From Carettochelys insculpta (Eukaryota; Chordata; Testudines; Carettochelyidae), in assembly GCF_033958435.1 (NCBI RefSeq), contig NC_134138.1, forward strand, positions 268,871,798 through 268,935,797: DNA of 64,000 bases. Direction: 5' to 3'. Positions 1 to 8,792 of this stretch are shown here, piece by piece. The position numbers and the translations under genes are program-made. Under the pieces are notes generated by a model, which saw nothing but the letters and a program-made list of their open reading frames with translations, was not told the origin of the DNA and did not search any database. Each line of letters starts with the position of its first letter. Within the stretch, counting starts at the first letter, position 1.

Positions 1-222
1 AAATCACACAAAATCAAACTATTTGGGGTCAACAGTTGACTCTTGTACTCCTCAATGTTGTAAGGAATAAGGGATGTTGATGGGAGAGTTTCTCCTGTTT
101 ACCTCCCTGTGTGAGGAAGGCCAGATAAGTCAATTGTAGACAGGCTCATTATAGCTTTGTAATTTCCATAGCTAGAATTGTGTATCTACAGTCGACTTTA
201 ATATCTAGGATACATACAGGCC
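1..222 (-). repeat. MITE fragment cut by the window edge
   Basis: This segment matches the reverse complement of the complete MITE at 52759-53053 along most of its length: the AATCAAACTAT stretch, the GGTCAACAGTTGAC palindrome, the GATGGGAGAGTTTCTCC block and the outer GTGTATCTACAG block all occur in the same order. Its outer end near 222 is degraded, and the other end lies outside the window. It has no coding capacity. Confidence 0.65.
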
Positions 223-1755
223 CCTTTCAACAACCCATCAACTTCTGTAATCTGACAAATCACCCCCTATTCCACTCCCAGTAGTGCATCTTCGCCTTTC
301 TTGGTCTCTCCGTAGCTTCATTCACCTGTGATTTCCTGCAGGAATCATGACAAATACAACCAGAGAAATCTCTCCATGTGCCACCGTACCACCCTGATGG
401 CTATTTATACAGCAGTCCTGGGACAATACTGTTGATAAAGTGCTAATGGTAACAAGGCTTGAGTTTAGCCCTCTGGGCACCAAAAGCTATTTAGCTATAA
501 CAGCAGCTGATTCAGCACTACTCCTAGTAGTAGTAGTAAGCCTCTTCCACTCCTACAGCTTGGAGCATAGGCCATTATCGAGCAGTCACCAGCATCCCAG
601 GTCCTGGGTGATCTTTTCCAGTTCTGAGCAGATGTAGCCCATCTTTTTAGTCTCTGCCTTCCAGTCTCTAGAGCAGGTGTTTCTTGGGTGCCTCCTTTTC
701 CCTTGTATGTTCCAACTTAACACTTGCCTTGCAGTGTTGGTGGTTGGTTTTCTGCAGGTATGTCCAATTGATTGCCACCTTCTCTTCCTGATTTCTTCTT
801 CATCAGGAAGATGGTTAGTCAGTTGCCACAGGTCTTGGTTGTTGATGGTGTATCTTGCAGGACCCTAAATGAGGACGGACACTGCATTCGAACTCTTTAA
901 AAGCTAAGGCACAAAATAAAAGTTCTCAGTCATTTTAGTGAGGTGAAGTTATGAGAGACAGAAGAAAAACCAAAACCCTCCACATCACTGAGATGCTATT
1001 GAAACAATCCACTTAAAGGCTCAGCCTGGTGTTTTCTGAAGTGCCCACTTCCCCTTCACTGTTCTGGTTGTATTGGTCCCTCACACTAGCCACATTACAT
1101 GACCGGGAAACCTTAGCCTATGTCTGAGTGTTTAAGCCAGTTTCCTTTATACCACATGCATGTCCCAGTGACAACAAGTAAGTAACTTCAGTTTCCTGGT
1201 TCTGAGGTAATTTTGTTCTGGAGGGTTTATACAGGCAGCCCAGAGCACAGCTGGTCCAGGGGGCAGAGTTCTGGTCTCAGAGGTACTGCAACTAGCCCAG
1301 GTGAAACAACACTGAGCAGTTCTTTCAAGTGAATAAAGTGGTAGAAGTCATTTGCCACTTGTCTGGCACTAACACAGGCATTGTTGGCTAAAAATTTTCA
1401 CTGCAGACCTGTGCACACTAATGGGACACTGTTAGATGAAAAGTAACAAATAATCTGCCATGCTGAATAATTTGCAGTGATTATAACATGCGTAAAGGGA
1501 GTTTTAAATTTCAAATGACTTGTTTCACAGTGCATGCTGTTTGCTGACTTTTTGTCACCTCACTGGACATTCAGATTCTCATCCACCAAGGTCCAGTGTT
1601 TGGGTTGCGCCTTTACAGAATTTGTGGGAAGATTTCTATTGGTCTTAGGTACTATATATGCTTTCTTCTCCTTCCAGTACACTACATTTCAGTTCAAGTT
1701 TACCTTTAACGCTACAGCTCCAGGAGTGGAAACTTTCCCAGGAAAGTAGGCAGTA
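223..1755. other. No gene or repeat recognised
   Basis: AT-rich sequence with only short open frames of 60-75 codons, none resembling a protein family. I see no terminal inverted repeats, LINE tail or SINE box here. It may be single-copy DNA or repeats too old to recognise by eye. Confidence 0.4.
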
Positions 1756-2010
1756 AAGGATGATGTATGAGTGACTCAATCGACACCATGAGCTAAGGAT
1801 ACAGTTGCTCCTGCCTGGACACACATACTCACACTAGATTTCAACAAGCTAGTACACAGCATAAACAGTAGTGTAGCCACAGCGGCACGAGACCAGTCAT
1901 CTGAGACACAGCTGATCCATGCTGAGTACAACTGTCCCTGAAACCAGTGAGTAACACTTAGCATGACTCAGCTGTGCCATGGCGACACTGCTATTTATAC
2001 TCACTCTAGC
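1756..2010. repeat. Probable old MITE-like repeat
   Basis: The segment contains blocks such as TAGTGTAGCCACAGCGGCACGAG and GACTCAGCTGTGCCATGG. They resemble, from memory, widespread turtle DNA-transposon repeats with GTGTAG-type ends. I could not pin down inverted ends or a target duplication, so the borders and the assignment are tentative. Confidence 0.3.
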
Positions 2011-2027
2011 TTGCTGAGAAAGTCTCG

Positions 2028-2110
2028 GAGGGGTAGTCGTGTTAGTCTGTAACTTCACAAATAGCAAGCAGTCCTGTGGCACCTTAGAGACTAACAAATG
2101 TATTAGGTTA
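2028..2110 (-). repeat. Penelope-like 3' tail fragment
   Basis: Read on the minus strand this is AATACATTTGTTAGTCTCTAAGGTGCCACAGGACTGCTTGC and onward to the GACTACCCCTC end. It shares the TTGTTAGTCT(T/C)(T/C)AA core with the tail that follows the GIY-YIG fragment at 47.3-47.6 kb. Other copies lie at 20705-20905, 45145-45213, 55556-55660 and 61053-61135. Family identity is inferred from that shared tail. Confidence 0.5.
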
Positions 2111-2139
2111 TGCATGTGTGCACAAGCAAGGCACTCCTG

Positions 2140-2370
2140 CCCTTAATTCATAGTGTAGACATAGAATGAGACTATAATACATGCATATGTCATTCCGAGG
2201 TGTGAAAAATCTACCCCCACCCTGAGTGATATAGTTATACCAACCTTAACCCCCTGTGCAGATAGCGTCACGTCAGTGGGAGAGCTTCACTCACCAACAC
2301 AGCTACTGCCTCTCAGGGAGGTGCAGTTATTAAGCTAATGGGAGAGCTCTCTCCCAGCCACTTAAAGTGT
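2140..2370. repeat. MITE fragment with TAGTGTAGACATAG end
   Basis: A TAGTGTAGACATAG block near 2150 resembles the terminal GGCTATGTCTACAC motif of the Harbinger-type MITEs. It is followed by a GGGAGAGCT-rich body containing an imperfect inverted repeat (GGGAGAGCTTCACTC against GGGAGAGCTCTCTCCC). No intact pair of ends or target duplication was found. Confidence 0.35.
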
Positions 2371-2594
2371 TTTCCCAAGATGAGCTAAGAGGAGGAGCTA
2401 AATTTTTTAGTATAAAACGCCCTGTAGTAAAAGATGGAATAAAAGAACTCAAAGCAATGGGCCAGACATCTGGGGCAGCATATAGACAGATCTGCCTACA
2501 TGCTAGTATGCGTACACCTCCTTGCTTACAGGAAGCTCAGCGCTCCAGAGGTTATCTTCCAGAGTTTGATTTAACACATCGATTAGAGACACAC

Positions 2595-2800
2595 TAAATC
2601 AAACATTCAGGGCAACCCCATCAACCCCAGTACTCTTTGCAGTCACAAGAAGTAAGGGAAGTCGACAAAAGATTTTTCTCACTGGAGGGATGGCTCGGAA
2701 AGTTGACTTAAGGTATGTCAACTCCAGCTGCGCTATTCTCAGAGATGAAGTTTTGTATCTTAGATTGACTTTCCCTCCTGGTGTAGACCTGTCCTGAGTG
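2595..2800 (-). repeat. MITE remnant ending in GGTGTAGACCTG
   Basis: The right side reads TTAGATTGACTTTCCCTCCTGGTGTAGACCTG, the decayed form of the CAGGTCTACACC-type end seen in the MITEs at 52759 and 1. The body carries GTCGAC and GTTGACTTAAGGTATGTCAAC palindromes typical of these elements. The other end is not discernible. Confidence 0.35.
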
Positions 2801-2805
2801 GGCAC

Positions 2806-3452
2806 TCAAGCTGTCCCCCTAACATTTCCCAGCTCTCATATTCTATCTCTCCTCGCCTCTTAAAATCACCAAAACAAAAGGATTTTAAAATATAATTCGC
2901 TGTTTCATTTGTAGATGCTTTTCTAAATCAGTTCAATATGTCTTGAACCACTAAGCTAAAGTGTTTGACTTGCTTCCAAATTGAAGTGTTCATAAAAAAA
3001 AGAAGAAATGAAAAAGAAAAGTGCTCTGCTAGTTTAAATCATTCAGCCCTGCACAATGATTTAAGACCATTGGAGCACTTCAAGTGTTCATAAGCACTTA
3101 GATTTGGAAGTCATCTGAGGCTTGGACATGTGCATTTGTAGAATAATTTACTATTATTACAGAGTTTGAACAGTGCTTGAGTTCTTTTCTTCCCTGTTTC
3201 CCCTTTAATAAGCACTTCAGATCACCTGTGATCAGTGGAGCAGGCTTCAAGCATATGTACAGGTAGAGTTATTATTTTAGAGTGTGCCATGGCCTGCACA
3301 TATCTTGCTGAGCTGAGATTTTTCCAAATTCAATAGCTCTTCAGCTCACTCAAATGGAAAATAATTACAGAATTACCCCAATTCAGTTTACAATGTGTGC
3401 TACCAAGAAGGAATGTACAATTGCTGCAGGTGATCCTGTACTGGATGGGACC
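2806..3452. other. No feature recognised
   Basis: AT-rich DNA without a convincing open frame, inverted repeats or a LINE tail. I see nothing supportable in it. Confidence 0.4.
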
Positions 3453-3560
3453 AATTATTGTTATTTATTATTTGTATTATGACTATGCGTCATTGGTCCA
3501 TTTGTTGACCAAGACCCTACTGTGTTGGACACTGTGCCTAACAGAACTGGAAGGGAGAGA
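3453..3560 (+). repeat. Old amniote interspersed repeat fragment
   Basis: A TTATTATTTGTATTATGAC start followed by CAAGACCCTACTGTGTTGGACACTG resembles a dispersed amniote repeat whose core reads like ACCCCATTGTGCTAGGCGCTG. Reverse-orientation pieces of the same kind lie at 6565-6632 and 31374-31478. The family name is not assigned. Confidence 0.4.
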
Positions 3561-3767
3561 TGAGCGAATGTATTGTACCATTTTTAGAAATTCAAGATAC
3601 AATTTTTACATGGACTTTTTGGGGTAGGTCTCGATTTTGAGTGAGAGGGATAAATTCCAGCGCAATGAGACATAACTGCACTAGCTTTGATTGAGTTAGT
3701 GCCCAAAAACCAGAAGGTAATAATGATATTGCAAGAGAAAGGAGGGGCTAGATGTCCTGTACATAAA

Positions 3768-4480
3768 AGCCGTGTCTACACGTGAACGCTACTTCGAAGT
3801 AGCAGCACTAACTTTGAAATAGCGCCCGTCACGGCTACACGTGTTGGGCGCTATTTCGACGTTAACATCGACGTTAGGCGGTGAGACGTCGAAGCTGCTA
3901 ACCCCACATAAGGGGATGGGAATAGCGCCCTACTTCAACGTTCAACGTCGAAGTAGGACACGTGTAGACGATCCGCGTCCCGCAACATCGAAATAGCGGG
4001 GTCCGCCATGGTGGCCATCAGCTGAGGGGTTGAGAGACGCTCTCTCTCCAGCCCTGGTGGGGCTCTATAGCCACCGTGTGCAGCAGCCCTTAGCCCAGGG
4101 CTTCTGGCTGCTGCTGCTGCAGCTGGGGATCCATGCTGCATGCACAGGGTCTGCAACCAGTTGTCGGCTCTGTGTATCTTGTGTTGTTTAGTGCAACTGT
4201 GTCTGGGAGGGGCCCTTTAAGGGAGCAGCTTGTTGTTGAGTCCGCCCTGTGACCCTGTCTGCAGCTGTTCCTGGCACCCTTATTTCGATGTGTGCTACTT
4301 TGGTGTGTAGACGTTCCCTCGCAGCGCCTATTTCGATGTGGTGCTGCCCAACGTTGAAGTTGAACGTGGATGTTGCCAGCCCTGGAGGACGTGTAGACGT
4401 TATTCATCGAAATAGCCTATTTCGATGTCGCTACATCGAAATAAGCTACTTCGATGTAGGCTTCACGTGTAGACGTAGCC
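3768..4480 (-). mobile_element. Non-autonomous Harbinger derivative (family A), 713 bp
   Basis: The right end TTCACGTGTAGACGTAGCC and the left end AGCCGTGTCTACACGTG form terminal inverted repeats, flanked by AAA on both sides (3765-3767 and 4481-4483). Its outer ~250-300 bp on each side closely match the two ends of the autonomous element at 6642-11287, including the repeated TATTTCGATG blocks, but in opposite orientation. The interior lacks both genes. It keeps a start codon followed by 14 codons and a stop (4134 down to 4090), so it arose by internal deletion of a related autonomous element. Confidence 0.9.
4090..4134 (-). pseudogene. First 14 codons of a Harbinger transposase left in a MITE
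   Basis: A minus-strand reading of ATG GAT CCC CAG gives MDPQLQQQQPEALG and then TAA. It matches the MDPQ plus polyglutamine start of the transposase gene at 7000, and it sits at the equivalent distance from the element end. It marks the 5' breakpoint of the internal deletion. No function is expected. The copy at 39714-39758 has ATA in place of the ATG. Confidence 0.75.
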
Positions 4481-4643
4481 AAAGTGGCTCGTCTCTCTCA
4501 CCCCTTGAATCACTGCTGCTACGCTCTATTTCATGTGCTAACTCCCACACAGCCAGTGTGGATATGTCTTCTTGACCTGGCATAGGTATTTCTTCTTCAG
4601 ATGGAATTTACACCTTTCTCTGATTTGCCATGGAAATCTTCTA

Positions 4644-4920
4644 CAGGTTGAACCTGTCTAGTTCTGCCTCAGGACCTGACTAGTGCTGAATAAGAAAATT
4701 TGATGGAGCATGGGAGGTCAATATTGTCTATCAGCATTACTAACACGTCCACGGCTTACTAGGCTCTTAGAAGATATTTGGGGTAAATCACAGCTAACTA
4801 ACAGCACAGAACACTGAGAACCAGGACTGGTGGCTAGAAACAAACTTTACGGGACCGTGGGAAATTTGGCCACACCCCTGATAAGTGGCCCTCTGGCTAA
4901 CTAAAAGCATGTGGGACTAT
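4644..4920 (+). repeat. Tc1/mariner-like MITE, right end lost
   Basis: It starts TA-CAGGTTGAACCTGTCTAG and shares a colinear body with the complete copy at 37509-37836 (GGAGGTCAATATTGTCTA, then AAACAAACTTTA, then GATAAGTGG...CTAACTAAAA). The right terminal inverted repeat is missing. A third copy is at 45528-45811 in reverse. Confidence 0.75.
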
Positions 4921-5306
4921 GGATGTACTATCAAACACTTACTATCAAATACCATGCAGTACAGCATATATTTCCCATGATCAAATCCCTGACCAAAACT
5001 AGCTGTTTGTTATTTCTATTGTATAATTTGCTTCCCTTTATGCAGAAACCCACGACTCTACTGTATGAGCCCATAGGGTTTGAAATAGGTAGGCTGGCAG
5101 AAGTTTGAACTTTAGAGAGACTCCCTAAATCCTTCCATGTGGAAAATCAGAACAATCTGCTGGCAAAGAGGTCAAATTGGAGGCAAGAAGAAAGATAATC
5201 CTTCTTGCTCCCTCCTCCAAGCCAGCCAGCCAGCCAATAGTCTACAAAGACTTGTCAGACTCCGAGGCTCTCCCAACCTGCTTCATGACATCATGAGCTG
5301 GCTTGT

Positions 5307-5339
<33 letters not shown>

Positions 5340-5936
5340 GAAGGGAGGGAGGGAGTTTTCTCTTGAAAACGAGTCAGGGAGGTGGAATGCACACTACCTC
5401 TGTCTCCAGGAGCTCAGTGTCACTGAGCAGAGAGTGCTGAGGTAACAATACTGAAACAGAAATCCTCCTCAGGACACGGCAGGCAGGCTGCTCACTTGGA
5501 ACGTGCAGTTCCTATGCACGGTCCAGAACGTTCCCCCCCCAGGCTCAGCCAAGGCACAGAGGCATGAAACAGAACTGGAAGAACTCCTACCTGTCAACAG
5601 CAATGACCTCAGCACACTGTGCCAAGGAGATGCTTTCGTCTGAGAGCCAAGTAATGCAAGAGGAGAATGTCAGAACACCCCCCGGTGTGCCCCAAATGCC
5701 CTGCGTTTCAAAGGAAGCATAAAGCGCGGTAATGTTTGTGCTGTACGTCGCTCTTTATCACTCATCACCCTCACCTCTATGGGTATGTTCCCACTTGGAG
5801 CTGAAGGCGTGACCCCCAGATCAAGAACCATACTCACGCTACTTCACTGAAAACAGAACGTAGCCATGGCAGCCTGCACAGCAAGACAGGCAAGCTGCCC
5901 TGTTATATGTCACTCGGACACTCTGCCTATACTATT
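4921..5936. other. No gene recognised; contains a GA microsatellite
   Basis: Only short frames occur, and the longest one runs through the AG-repeat at 5309-5336. A C10 run lies near 5536. No transposon ends or conserved protein are visible. Confidence 0.4.
5309..5336 (+). repeat. (AG)n microsatellite
   Basis: An uninterrupted AG dinucleotide run of about 14 units, followed by a purine-rich AAGAAGGGAGGGAGGGAG stretch. Likely polymorphic in length. Confidence 0.9.
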
Positions 5937-6130
5937 AATAGAGAAACACAGTGGGTGAGGTAATATCTTTTATTGCACCAACTTTTGTTGGTCAGTGAGA
6001 CAAGCTTATGAGCTTACACGGAGCTCTTCTTCAGGTCTGGAAAAGTAGCTCAGGGTGTCACAGCTCCCTACAAGGGCGAATCGATTGTTTTTAGCATAAG
6101 TGCTGAGCACATATTTCCAGACACTGTTCA
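5937..6130 (-). repeat. Interspersed repeat 3' tail, reverse orientation
   Basis: On the minus strand it reads GAAGAAGAGCTCCGTGTAAGCTCATAAGCTTGTCTCACTGACCAACAAAAGTTGG and then CAATAAAAGATATTACCTCACCCAC. I recall this as a very common reptile and bird repeat tail carrying its own AATAAA, possibly Penelope-like. A second, forward piece of the same 3' end follows at 6222-6290. Confidence 0.55.
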
Positions 6131-6221
6131 AGGTGACACACTCTGAGTTGATTTCTGAGACCTGAAAAAGAGCTGTGTAGCTGGGAACCTTGTCTCTCCC
6201 ACCCACAGAAGTCAGGCCAGC

Positions 6222-6290
6222 AATAGATATTACCTCACCTACCTGTACTCTCTCATATCCCAGGACCAACCTTCCTCCAGCCACACTGCA
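6222..6290 (+). repeat. Same repeat 3' end, forward orientation
   Basis: GATATTACCTCACCTACCTGTACTCTC followed by TATCCCAGGACCAAC matches the continuation of the 3' tail seen in reverse at 5937. The two copies therefore face away from each other over a ~90-bp gap, an inverted arrangement discussed under findings. Confidence 0.45.
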
Positions 6291-6564
6291 TATACTGTCA
6301 GTGGCACTTGTATCGTCCTCATCTCCAAAGTATCCAAGCACCGTACACCGTTTATCCTCCCAACAGCCCTGAGAGGTAAGAAAGTGCTGAGGGTTTGTCT
6401 TCATTACAAACAAGTGTATGTAGGAGAGCTACATTGCTTATAATCCTACAGGAAGGACATAGGATCGTTGAACTTTAACCCATGATGCCAAGGCCAAAAC
6501 CCTAACCACTAGGTGACTTTTCCTCTAATGTACCACATGTGCCCTACATACTACCTGCCCATGA

Positions 6565-6632
6565 CCACAGAATATAAAATCCTCAGAGCAAGGATCTTGT
6601 TTGTTGTTTAGCACATTGCACATCATTTCAGA
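6565..6632 (-). repeat. Old amniote interspersed repeat fragment
   Basis: AAATCCTCAGAGCAAGGATCTTG...TTGTTTAGCACATTGCAC is a decayed reverse copy of the repeat type seen at 3453 and 31374. It lies immediately left of the autonomous Harbinger insertion site. Confidence 0.35.
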
Positions 6633-6641
6633 ACACATATA

Positions 6642-6870
6642 GGCTACGTCTACACGTGAAGCCTACATCGAAGTAGCTTATTTCGATGTAGCGACATCGA
6701 AATAGGCTATTTCGATGAATAACGTCTACACGTCCTCCGGGGCTGGCAACGTCGACGTTCAACTTCGAAGTTGCGCAGCACCACATCGAAATAGGCGCTG
6801 CGAGGGAACGTCTACACGCCAAAGTAGCACACATCGAAATAGGGGTGCCAGGCACAGCTGCAGACAGGGT
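6642..6870 (+). repeat. Left terminal and subterminal repeat array of the Harbinger
   Basis: The core ACGTCTACACG occurs three times at 6646-6656, 6722-6732 and 6808-6818. Between the copies are palindromic blocks built from CTACATCGAA, TTATTTCGATGTAG and CATCGAAATAG, able to fold into hairpins. Such subterminal arrays are plausible binding sites for the transposase or the Myb-like protein; that role is inference. Confidence 0.7.
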
Positions 6871-6999
6871 CACAGGGCGGACTAGCGCTTCCGGGGCAAC
6901 AGCTAGCCGCTCCCTTAAAGGGCCCCTCCCAGACACAGTCAGCCTGCACAGCACGCGGTCTGAGGAGCCATAGGCACACAGACCCCGGGCGACGCAGGC

Positions 7000-8373
7000 A
7001 TGGACCCCCAGCAGCAGCAGCAGCAGCAGCAGCCAGAGGTCCACCCAGCCCTCCCGGCAGGAGCAGGGCTTGCCCTGCTCCATGCCATGCGGGAGGCAGC
7101 TGAGCACCTCCTTGCTACACCGGAGGAGGAGCTGCCCCCAGGGCAGCAGGGCTCAACCTGCAACCCTGCAGCACACCCCCCCCCGCCCCGGCCTCACACG
7201 CCGCCACCTGTGGAGCTACCCCACCAGCGCCGACTGGTGGGAGCGGCTGGTGCTTGAGGAGTGGGACGATGACCGCTGGCTCAGGAACTTCAGGATGAGC
7301 CGGCAGACATTTCTGGAGCTGTGCCAGTGGCTCACCCCCGCACTCAGGCACCAGGACACCGCGATGCGGCGTGCCCTCACAGTGCAGAAACGGGTCGGCA
7401 TCACTGTCTGGAAGCTGGCCACTCCCAACAGCTACCGATCCGTGGGACAGCAGTTTGGTGTCGGCAAGGCCACCGTCGGGGCTGTCCTCATGGAGGTAAG
7501 AGGACCCACGGGGGGAGGGCAGGGCAGGGGAGGGTTGGGTTGGGGAGGGCAGGGCAGGGCCACGCACACCCTGCTTACCCCTCATTGGTGCTCTCCCATG
7601 TGCTTTCCCTGCAGGTTGTGCGTGCCATCAACACCATGCTCCTGCACAGGCTCATGAGGCTGGGGGACCCAGATGCCACCATCACGGCCTTTGCCACACT
7701 GGGCTTCCCCAGTTGCTTCGGGGCTCTGGATGGGACTCACATCCCCATCCGCGCCCCGCATCACAGTGGAGGATGCTACATCAATCGCAAGGGCTACAAT
7801 TCTGTGGTCCTCCAGGCCTTGGTGGACAGCCGGGGCCGTTTCCAGGACATTTATGTGGGCTGGCCTGGCAGCACCCACGACGCCCGGGTTTTCCAGAACT
7901 CAGGCCTGTGCCGCTGGCTGGAGGCGGGGACCTACATCCCCCAGCAGGAGATCCCTCTGGGGGACACCACCATGCCCCTCTGCGTCATCGCAGATGTGGC
8001 ATACCCCCTCCGGCCCTGGCTCATGCACCCGTACATGGGCCATCTCTCCGCCAGCCAGGAGCGCTTCAACCAGCGCCTGAACCACGCATGCCAGGTGGTG
8101 GAGCGCTCATTTGGCCGCCTGAAAGGACGCTGGAGATGTCTCCTGACCCGCCTGGATGCGGGACCCAACAACATCCCCCAGATTGTGGGTGCCTGCTGCG
8201 CCCTGCACAATTTGGTGGAGAGCAAGGGGGATACCTTTTATCAGGGCTGGGCTGTGGAGGCCAGCAGGGCTGACCTGCAGCCACCCGCTGCCCCCAGTCG
8301 CCAGGTGGACCCCGAAGGGACCCGGGTCCGGGAGGCCCTGCGGGCCCACTTCGATGATGAGGCCGCGGGGTGA
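7000..8373 (+). CDS. HARBI1-type DDE transposase, two exons, one apparent frameshift
   Basis: This gene encodes the PIF/Harbinger transposase, which cuts and joins transposon ends in the nucleus. I place the start at the ATG at 7000 (MDP then eight Gln). The downstream frame is shifted by one base, most simply by an extra C in the C9 run at 7176-7184. Exon 1 then encodes the DWWERLVLEEWDDDRWLRNF and MSRQTFLELC helix region and ends at 7495. A GT-AG intron (7496-7614, phase 0, pyrimidine-rich acceptor) restores the frame. Exon 2 carries the catalytic triad: Asp in ALDGTH (codon 7729), Asp in STHDARVF (7879) and Glu in VVERSFGRLKGRW (8101), followed by CCALHNLVE. The stop is TGA at 8371-8373. 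Corrected length is about 417 aa, somewhat longer than HARBI1 proteins. An alternative in-frame ATG at 7070 would give about 394 aa without any lesion, but its first 40 residues look unlike protein. It converges on the Myb-like gene. Confidence 0.88.
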
Positions 8374-8603
8374 ACTCTGCCAGGCCCCCCACTGCCCACC
8401 CCTTCCTCCATAACACTCCCTGCCCGTACACCCACACCACGGAGCACCCAACCGTCCCCCGCCACACTTTTCCTGGACAAATTACAGCACGCACGTGTGG
8501 CTGAACTTAAACTGGTTTTTCTTTTAGAACTTTTTTTTTTAACGATAATTAAAACAAGAACAAACTATATACAAGACCTCTTCTAACAAAAGTATTCTAT
8601 ACA

Positions 8604-8655
8604 AATAAAACAATAATAAAAAAGATTGCATAGAATGGATATGTTCTTCAATAAA
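8604..8655 (+). promoter_or_regulatory. Poly(A) signals for the transposase
   Basis: AATAAA occurs at 8604-8609 and 8650-8655, about 230-280 bp after the transposase stop, in an A-rich stretch that contrasts with the GC-rich coding parts. They suit the plus-strand transcript. I see no equally good signal for the opposing gene in the 8374-8792 gap, so the two 3' ends may overlap. Confidence 0.5.
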
Positions 8656-8792
8656 AAAAAACCAGGGATTATAAGGAAGGGGAGAACTATTTACATGGGG
8701 GGGGGACGGGGCAAAGGGGGGGCACAAATAAATGTCGCAACAGTCTTATAAACTATATACAAGGGTGGGGCCACGTCCCGGGCCCCACGCCC

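Noticed and set aside
3397..3627. 76-codon frame with a hydrophobic segment
   Set aside because: It overlaps an interspersed repeat fragment and has no start context or homologue I recognise.
5137..5445. 102-codon frame with an Arg-Glu repeat
   Set aside because: The repeat is the translation of the AG microsatellite; no conserved sequence surrounds it.
6006..6413. 135-codon minus-strand frame
   Set aside because: It spans the repeat tail at 5937-6130 and unrelated DNA and has no recognisable domain.
6642..6870. Regular repeats resembling a CRISPR-like array
   Set aside because: The repeats are imperfect palindromes within transposon ends of an animal genome, with no uniform spacers.
7673..8494. 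Several alternative frames of 60-186 codons over the transposase
   Set aside because: They are shadows of the DDE exon in other frames and lack family motifs.
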